A stretch of DNA of 64,000 bases, taken from contig NZ_BMRM01000008.1 of NCBI RefSeq assembly GCF_014648635.1, forward strand, positions 310,001 through 374,000, written 5' to 3'. Made by a program: the position numbers and the translations under genes. Source of the DNA: Streptomyces cinerochromogenes (GTDB lineage: Bacteria > Actinomycetota > Actinomycetes > Streptomycetales > Streptomycetaceae). Below the pieces are notes generated by a model. That model was not told the origin of the DNA, ran no database searches, and saw only the letters and a program-made list of their open reading frames with translations. Shown piece by piece: positions 59,701-64,000 of the stretch (within the stretch, counting starts at the first letter, position 1; every line of letters starts with the position of its first letter).

Positions 59701-62700
59701 CCGCCCGGCGGCGTGCCATCAGCGCGTCCATGCAGGCGTTGGCGGCGCCGTAACTCCCGGTGCCCGCGCCTAGGAAGACACCGGAGACGGACGAGTAGGT
59801 GACGAACGCGTCGAGGTCCGGGGCGAGTTCGCGGGTCAGCGCGTCCAGGTGCTCCACGGCCGTCACCTTCGGCGCGAACACCCGCTCCAGCCGCGCGGGG
59901 TCGATCTCCCCGACCACGCCCGCGTCGAACACACCGGCCGCGTGGACGACGGCGGTCAGCCGGGGCTTCCCGGGCCCGGTCAGTCCGGCCAGCAGGGCCG
60001 CCACCGCGTCCCGGTCGGTCACGTCGCACGCGGGCACCGCGACCGACTCGGCGCCCAGCCCCTGAAGCTCCGCCACCAGCTCCCGCGCTCCCTCGGCCTC
60101 CGGGCCGCGCCGACTGACGAGGGCGAGGTGGCGGATGCCGTGCCGGGTCACCAGGTGCCGGGCGAGCAGCCCGGCCAGGGAGCCGGTGCCGCCGGTGATC
60201 AGGACCGTGCCGTCCGGGTCGAGCACCGGCTCGGCCGGGGCGGCCCCGGCGACCCGGGCGAGGCGCGGCATGTACAGCGCCGGACCGCGGACGGCCACCT
60301 GCGGTTCGCCGGTCGCCAGCACCGCGTCGAGGTCCACCTCGTCCGTCTCGGTGTCGACGAGGACGATCCGGTCCGGGTTCTCCGCCTGCGCGGCCCGCAC
60401 CAGACCCCAGACGGCCGCCCCACCGGGATCGGTGGCCGTCTCCTCTCCCCCGGCCGGCACCGCACCCCGGGTCACCACGACCAGCCGGCCGTCCTCGGTG
60501 GCCCGGTCGTCCGCGAGCCACGCCTGTACGGCCTCCAGCACCCGGCCCGCCAGCGTCACCGGGGTCTTTCCGGCCGCACGGGCGTCGACCACCGACGCCA
60601 CACCGGCGCCGGCACCGGCCACGGGCGGCAGCTCGCTCCACTCCACCCGGTACAGCGCGTCGGTGCCGGGTGCACCGGCCGCCGCTTCGAGCTGCTCGCT
60701 GGAGACGGCCCGCGAGACCAGCGAGTCCAGGGTCAGCACCGGGCCGCCGGTGTCGTCCACGGCCTCGAGCGACAGCGTGTCCGGGTCGGGCCGCAGCAGC
60801 CGTACCCGGATCGACGTGGCACCGGAGGCGTGCAGCGTGAGCCCGTTCCAGGCGAACGGCAGCCGCACGACCGCCTCCTCCTCCGCCGCAGCACCGTCGG
60901 CCACCTCGGCAGCCGCGTCAAGGATGCTCGCGTGCAGCGCGGCGTCGAGCAGCGCCGGATGAATACCGAACCCGACGGCGTTCTCCCGCTGCTCCTGCGG
61001 TACGACGACCTCGGCGAACAGCTCGCCCTCGCGCCGCCAGACCTTCCGCACGCACTGGAACGCCGGGCCGTAGCCGTAACCCGCGCGCGTCAGCTTCTCG
61101 TAGCCGCCGGAGATGTCGACCTGCTGGGCGCCCGGCGGGGGCCAGGCGGTGAAGTCGAAGGTGTCGGTGGGGGTGGCGGCCGTGCTGAGCGTGCCGCTGG
61201 CGTGCCGGGTCCAGGCGTCCGGACCGCTCTCCGTGCCGACGTCCTGGCGCGTGGAGTACACCTCCACGCTGCGGGCGCCGGTCTCGTCCGGCCCGCCGAC
61301 GGCGACCTGGACCCGTACGGCACCCTGCTCCGGGACCACCAGGGGCGCCTCGATGACGAGCTCGTCCAGCACTCCGCAGCCGACCTCGTCACCGGCCCGT
61401 ACCGCGAGTTCCACCAGCCCGGTGCCGGGGACCAGCACCACTCCCCCGATGGCGTGGTCCGCCAGCCAGGGATGCGTGCGCAGGGACAGCCGGGAGGTCA
61501 ACACCAGCCCGTCGGACTGCGGCAGCTGCACCACCGCCCCCAGCAACGGATGATCCGCCGCGCCCTGCCCCAGGGCGGTGGCATCCATGAGGGGGCGGGG
61601 GGCCGGGAGCCAGTAGGGCTGGTGGTCGAAGGCGTACGTCGGGAGGTCCACGTGTGTTTCGGTGGCGCCCTTCGGGAGGGCTGCCGCCCAGTGCACCTCG
61701 GTGCCGCGTACGAAGAGGTGTGCCACGGCCGACAGGAGGGTCTGAGCCTCGCCGCGCTCGTCGCGCAGGGCGGGCACGCTCACCGCGTCCTCGCCGGCCG
61801 ACTCCGTGATCGCACCGGTCAGCGCTCCGCCGGGGCCGAGTTCCAGGAACACCGACCCGCCGGAAGCGGCGATCCCCTCGGCGAACCGGACCGGACGGCG
61901 CACGTGCTCCACCCAGTAGCCCGGATCCGTCAACTGGCCCGGCTCCGCAAGCCGGCCCGTCACGTTGGACACCACCGGGATCGACGGCTCGCTCCAGGTC
62001 AGCCCATCCAAGGCCGCGGCGAACTCCGCCAGCATCGGCTCCATCAGTGCCGAGTGGAAGGCGTGCGAGACGGTGAGCCGCTTGACCCGGCGGCCCTGCT
62101 CGCGCAGCCTCTCCGCAACAGCGAGAACCGCCGCCTCATCACCCGACAGGACGACCGAACCGGGCGCGTTCACCGCCGCCAAGTCCACACCGGCACCCAG
62201 GTGTTCGGCGATCTCCGCCTCGGTCGCGGCCACGGCGACCATCGCACCACCCGCCGGCAGGGCCTGCATCAACCGACCCCGCGCCGCGACCAGCGCCGCC
62301 GCGTCCTCCAGCGACAGCACCCCGGCCACATGCGCGGCGACGACCTCGCCGATCGAGTGCCCGGCCACCACGTCCGGCCGTACACCCCAGGACTCCACCA
62401 ACCGGAACAACGCCGACTCCACCGCGAACAACCCGGCCTGGGTGAACACCGTCTGGCCCAGCAAGCCCGCGTCCCCGAAGATCACATCCTTGACCGACTG
62501 CTCCAGGCCGAGCTGCCCGTCCAATGCCGCACAGGCGTCGTCCAACGCCCGCGCGAACACCGGATACCGTTCATACAACTCACGCCCCATGCCAACCCGT
62601 TGAGACCCCTGCCCCGGGAACACGAACACGGTCCGGCCGTTGACGTCCGAGCCCGTCACCACGACCGGTGAGGACTCACCCGCAGCCAGCGTCTCCAGCC

Positions 62701-64000
62701 CGGCCACCGCCTCCTCACGCGACCCGGCGACGACCACCGCCCGCTCCGACAACACCGCCCGCCGGGACACAAGCGCCCCCGCAACCGCCGCCAACGGCAC
62801 ATCGGTCTCGCCCACGAACGCGGCCAACCGCCCCGCCTGCCCCGCCAGCGCACCGGCGCTCCGCGCCGACACCACCACTGGTGTCGGGCCCTCAGCGGGG
62901 GCCACCGGCTCGGCAGTGGGCTCCTCCGGTGCCTGTTCCAGGATGACGTGCGCGTTGGTGCCACTGACGCCGAAGCCGGAGACGCCGGCACGGCGCGGTC
63001 GGTCCAGTGGCGGCCAGTCGCGGGCCTCGGTGAGCAGTCGTACGGCGCCCGTATCCCAGTCGACGCGGGGGGACGGTTCGTCGACGTGCAGGGTGGCCGG
63101 GAGGACGCCGTGCCGCATGGCCTGGATCATCTTGATGACGCCGGCGACGCCCGCGGCTGCCTGAGTGTGCCCGATGTTGGACTTCAGCGATCCGAGCCAC
63201 AGGGGCTGCTCGCGGTCCTGGCCGTAGGTGGCCAGGAGGGCCTGGGCCTCGATCGGGTCGCCGAGGACCGTGCCCGTGCCGTGGCCCTCCACGGCGTCCA
63301 CGTCGGCGGGGGCCAATCCGGCCGCGGCCAGGGCCTTGCGGATGACCCGTTGCTGTGAGGGACCGTTGGGGGCCGTCAGGCCGTTGGAGGCGCCATCCTG
63401 GTTGACCGCTGTGCCGCGTACGACGGCCAGCACCCGATGCCCCTTGCGCTGCGCCTCCGACAGTCGTTCCAGGACGACGACTCCCGCGCCCTCGGCCCAG
63501 CCCGTGCCGTCGGCGGTGGACGAGTAGGCCTTGCAGCGGCCGTCGGCGGCCAGGCCCCGCTGCCGGGAGAAGTCGATGAACAGGCCGGGTGTGGCCATGA
63601 CGGTGGCGCCGCCCGCCAGGGCCATCGTGCACTCGCCGCGCCGCAGCGCCTGCACGGCGAGGTGGATGGCGACCAGGGAGGACGAGCAGGCGGTGTCGAG
63701 GGTGACGGCGGGGCCCTCGAAGCCGAAGACGTAGGAGATGCGGCCGGAGGCCACGCTGGACGCGGCGCCGGTGCCGGTGAAGCCCTCCAGCTCAGGCGGA
63801 ACGCTGCCGCCGGCGAAGTAGTCGACGCCCATGATGCCGTTGAAGACGCCGACGTCCGTTCCCTTCAACGACAGGGGATCGATGCCGGCCCGCTCCAGCG
63901 CCTCCCACGACGTCTCCAGCAGCAGCCGCTGCTGCGGGTCCATCGCCAGCGCCTCACGCGGTGAGATGCCGAAGAAACCGGCGTCGAACAGGCCGGCGCC
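53714..64000 (-). CDS. Type I modular PKS, last two extension modules (5' end beyond window)
   Basis: At least 3,429 codons are visible, entering from the right edge. Module A: partial KS to about 62,930 (Cys in DTACSSSLVAIHL, HGTGTVLGDP, KSNIGHTQ), AT 62,640-61,700 (GHSIGE, HAFH), DH 61,560-60,700 (HAIGGVVLVP, HPALLDAALH), KR 60,230-59,650 (TGGTGSLAG, SYGAANA), ACP near 59,250 (GFDSL). Module B: KS 59,070-57,790, AT 57,480-56,500 (GHSVGE, HAFH), DH 56,375-55,540 (HLVGGVVLLP), KR 54,860-54,350 (SYAAANA), ACP near 53,870 (GLDSL). HAFH in both ATs indicates malonyl-CoA. There is no ER and no thioesterase, so the last two extensions should give an unbranched conjugated diene next to the carboxyl, released by the amide synthase. 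Confidence 0.95.
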   Translation of the reverse strand, partial: GAGLFDAGFFGISPREALAMDPQQRLLLETSWEALERAGIDPLSLKGTDVGVFNGIMGVDYFAGGSVPPELEGFTGTGAASSVASGRISYVFGFEGPAVTLDTACSSSLVAIHLAVQALRRGECTMALAGGATVMATPGLFIDFSRQRGLAADGRCKAYSSTADGTGWAEGAGVVVLERLSEAQRKGHRVLAVVRGTAVNQDGASNGLTAPNGPSQQRVIRKALAAAGLAPADVDAVEGHGTGTVLGDPIEAQALLATYGQDREQPLWLGSLKSNIGHTQAAAGVAGVIKMIQAMRHGVLPATLHVDEPSPRVDWDTGAVRLLTEARDWPPLDRPRRAGVSGFGVSGTNAHVILEQAPEEPTAEPVAPAEGPTPVVVSARSAGALAGQAGRLAAFVGETDVPLAAVAGALVSRRAVLSERAVVVAGSREEAVAGLETLAAGESSPVVVTGSDVNGRTVFVFPGQGSQRVGMGRELYERYPVFARALDDACAALDGQLGLEQSVKDVIFGDAGLLGQTVFTQAGLFAVESALFRLVESWGVRPDVVAGHSIGEVVAAHVAGVLSLEDAAALVAARGRLMQALPAGGAMVAVAATEAEIAEHLGAGVDLAAVNAPGSVVLSGDEAAVLAVAERLREQGRRVKRLTVSHAFHSALMEPMLAEFAAALDGLTWSEPSIPVVSNVTGRLAEPGQLTDPGYWVEHVRRPVRFAEGIAASGGSVFLELGPGGALTGAITESAGEDAVSVPALRDERGEAQTLLSAVAHLFVRGTEVHWAAALPKGATETHVDLPTYAFDHQPYWLPAPRPLMDATALGQGAADHPLLGAVVQLPQSDGLVLTSRLSLRTHPWLADHAIGGVVLVPGTGLVELAVRAGDEVGCGVLDELVIEAPLVVPEQGAVRVQVAVGGPDETGARSVEVYSTRQDVGTESGPDAWTRHASGTLSTAATPTDTFDFTAWPPPGAQQVDISGGYEKLTRAGYGYGPAFQCVRKVWRREGELFAEVVVPQEQRENAVGFGIHPALLDAALHASILDAAAEVADGAAAEEEAVVRLPFAWNGLTLHASGATSIRVRLLRPDPDTLSLEAVDDTGGPVLTLDSLVSRAVSSEQLEAAAGAPGTDALYRVEWSELPPVAGAGAGVASVVDARAAGKTPVTLAGRVLEAVQAWLADDRATEDGRLVVVTRGAVPAGGEETATDPGGAAVWGLVRAAQAENPDRIVLVDTETDEVDLDAVLATGEPQVAVRGPALYMPRLARVAGAAPAEPVLDPDGTVLITGGTGSLAGLLARHLVTRHGIRHLALVSRRGPEAEGARELVAELQGLGAESVAVPACDVTDRDAVAALLAGLTGPGKPRLTAVVHAAGVFDAGVVGEIDPARLERVFAPKVTAVEHLDALTRELAPDLDAFVTYSSVSGVFLGAGTGSYGAANACMDALMARRRAAGFPAQSLAWGLWEQTTGMGAGLDDLSRSRMSRRGGVLALGPEEGMELFDAALGSGHALLVPVKLDLRGLRADATGGATVPPLLRGLVRPGRRAARGSGREGRDGLAGRLAGLAPAEREALLLDLVRTHAANVLGHAGPEGVRAETAFKDAGFDSLTSVELRNRLREATGLNLPATAVFDYPTPLALARYLHEEFQGVTPAAPAPMAVPHDPDEPVAVVGMACRLPGGVGSPEDLWRLVREGRDGVTGFPTDRGWDLDEVFVADPGHAGTPYVAQGGFLHEAPLFDPVFFGISPREAVAMDPQQRLLLETSWEALERAGIDPTALKGTDVGVFSGIMGVDYYSGGDLPEEVGGFALTGAGASVASGRVSYVFGFEGPAVTVDTACSSSLVALHLAAQALRNGECSLALAGGCTVMAGPGMFMEFSRQRALASDGRCKSYADAADGTGWAEGAGVVVLERLSEARRQGHPVLAVLRGSAVNQDGASNGLTAPNGPSQQRVIRKALAAAGLTPADVDLVEGHGTGTVLGDPIEAQALLATYGRDRDPERPLWLGSLKSNIGHAQAAAGVAGVIKAVQALRHGVMPATLHVDAPSAQVDWTVGAVELLTEARAWPEVERPRRAAVSSFGLSGTNAHVILEQAPEPEAEPVPVPVVDVVDGVVPLVVSARSAGSLAGQAERLAEFLGGQDVFLPRVAGALVAQRAVLSERAVVVAGSREEALAGLGVLARGESSPGVVSGSAGGSVRTVLVFPGQGSQRAGMGGELYDRFPVFADAFDEVCAALDGQLSGWVEHSVRDVVLGNAGDLGQTVFTQAGLFAVETALFRLVESWGVKPDAVMGHSVGEITAAHVAGVLSLADAAAVVAARGRLMQALPAGGVMVAVAASEDEVAGLLGEGVELAAVNGPASVVLSGVEDAVLAVAAQLAERGHKTKRLAVSHAFHSVLTEPMLGEFAAVLSRVSWSEPRFPVVSNVTGRFAEPGQLTDPRYWVDHARRTVRFADGVVSAGGTADGGGDVVFVELGPGAALSGVVQESAGERAACIAALRDGRSETQTLLTAAAELFVRGVVVDWAAMLPAGAEAGRVDLPTYAFDHQHYWLRPVPDLDAVGLGLTGADHPLLGAVVAVPETGGVLCTSRLSLRTHPWLGDHLVGGVVLLPGTGLVELAVRAGDEVGCGVVEELVIEAPLVVPEQGGVRVQVTVGGPGEDGTRTIAVYSASEDTTGDHDSDVWTRHATGRLGADLAGGADMAGFDVSVWPPAGAERLPVAGGYDLLAAVGYGYGPAFQGVRAVWRRGEEVFAEIALPDEQRGDASRFGVHPALLDAALHSGTLAAVLADPVDEDRADTEAGIPVPFFWTGLRLHATGASELRVRIVRSVDDTLSLEAADSTGSPVLSLQSLISRPVSVEQLGRMTADDSRDALFGVDWTELPAVSTRTAKSVPSWASVTSAEEVATLADEVLTGVSGAPEAVILTAATKGSDVSPLDLTDRVLEAVQTWLAGGGFERTRLVVVTRGAVAAGGDATVTDPAGAAVWGLVRAAQAEHPERIILLDTEADESTPAAEAPEASESTTLAALLGTVLALGEPQVALRGTGFYVPRLTRVGVPASSASPTGTVLDPEGTVLVTGGTGALGAALARHLVTKHGIRHLVLTSRRGLEADGAQDLVAELHALGAESVAVPACDVADSEALKTLLSGLTEPSRVKHRLSAVVHAAGLIDVGVIGEIDRDSLERVFAAKVTATRRLDEATRVFAPDLDAFVVYSSVSAIFMGAGTGSYAAANAYMDGLMARRRADGLPALSLAWGPWLQTTGMGANHADEVLQRRLNRRGGVQPMTSAEGLELFDAALHSDRSLLVPTKLDLRALRADAAAGRETPTLLRGLVAARRKAARSTVSGDERSRLTEKLVELPPAERATALVDFVRTEVGIVLGYETAQLIDADQGLFEIGLDSLTALELRNRMNKSLGAKLEPGLVFNYPTPALIAAHLYGRLFGEEASGLSGVAV

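Noticed and set aside
59849..62671. 940-residue plus-strand frame opposite the PKS
   Set aside because: Antisense shadow of conserved AT, DH and KR domains; high His/Arg/Gln content and no known fold.
1..64000. CRISPR arrays, tRNA/rRNA genes, prophage or insertion sequences
   Set aside because: None seen: no regularly spaced repeats with unique spacers, no cloverleaf recognised, no transposase or integrase motif. A covariance search for tRNAs would settle that part.

Overview
The window is from a high-GC actinomycete, almost certainly Streptomyces or a close relative. Coding sequences have strong G/C bias at third positions, GTG and TTG starts are common, Shine-Dalgarno sequences are GGAGG-like, and many genes overlap by ATGA. 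Several families here are typical of Streptomyces: a DUF5302 protein, small MerR regulators, gas-vesicle genes, an actinobacterial SAM-IV riboswitch and an ansamycin cluster. No rRNA, tRNA, CRISPR array, phage or insertion sequence was seen.

1-22 kb is mixed chromosomal content. It holds a GNAT fragment, panD, a Tat-exported vanadium-haloperoxidase-like protein, a SAM-IV riboswitch ahead of a DUF1684 and a luciferase-like monooxygenase gene, a two-gene gas-vesicle locus (gvpA, gvpF/L), a cysteine-rich protein with two half-size YeeE/YedE sulfur transporters, an RNase J, a MerR regulator, another GNAT, a DEAD-box helicase, a membrane metallophosphoesterase, an acyl-CoA dehydrogenase behind a truncated SDR pseudogene, and katG.

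22.5-31.4 kb is accessory. A three-gene operon encodes a Rad50/SMC-like ATPase with a zinc-hook-like CPVC, a small helical protein and a coiled-coil protein with an unusual conserved C-terminus. It looks like an uncharacterised defence or DNA-processing module. Next is a type IB topoisomerase. On the minus strand follows an operon encoding a WXG100-like protein, a WxG-containing protein with a C-terminal papain/C39-like Cys-His-Asn protease, and a lipoprotein of the chagasin (I42) family, whose members inhibit papain-fold proteases. I read this as a candidate exported protease with a cognate inhibitor. The kdp potassium-pump operon follows at 31.8-36.4 kb, with an extra 27-residue membrane peptide gene and two direct repeats upstream.

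From about 37.7 kb to the right edge lies an ansamycin biosynthetic cluster. On the minus strand, a type I PKS (last two modules, running off the window) is followed by an amide synthase (rifF type), a flavin-dependent halogenase, and rifG-H-I-K-L-M-N homologues for 3-amino-5-hydroxybenzoate (AHBA) synthesis in the same order as in the rifamycin cluster. Beyond them are a Rif-Orf19-like FAD monooxygenase (plus strand), a type II thioesterase, a cation/proton antiporter, a rifJ-type dehydratase and an alpha/beta hydrolase. Halogenase plus Rif-Orf19-like enzyme suggests a chlorinated naphthalenic ansamycin, naphthomycin-like, but the product cannot be fixed here. Two promoters (upstream of rifK and of the thioesterase) share a box matching the RifZ consensus CTACC-N8-GGATG at the same distance from their -10 elements. 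Between the PKS and rifF lies the scar of a roughly 0.94-kb tandem duplication: a decayed rifF 5' half fused to a PKS KR tail and an intact ACP.
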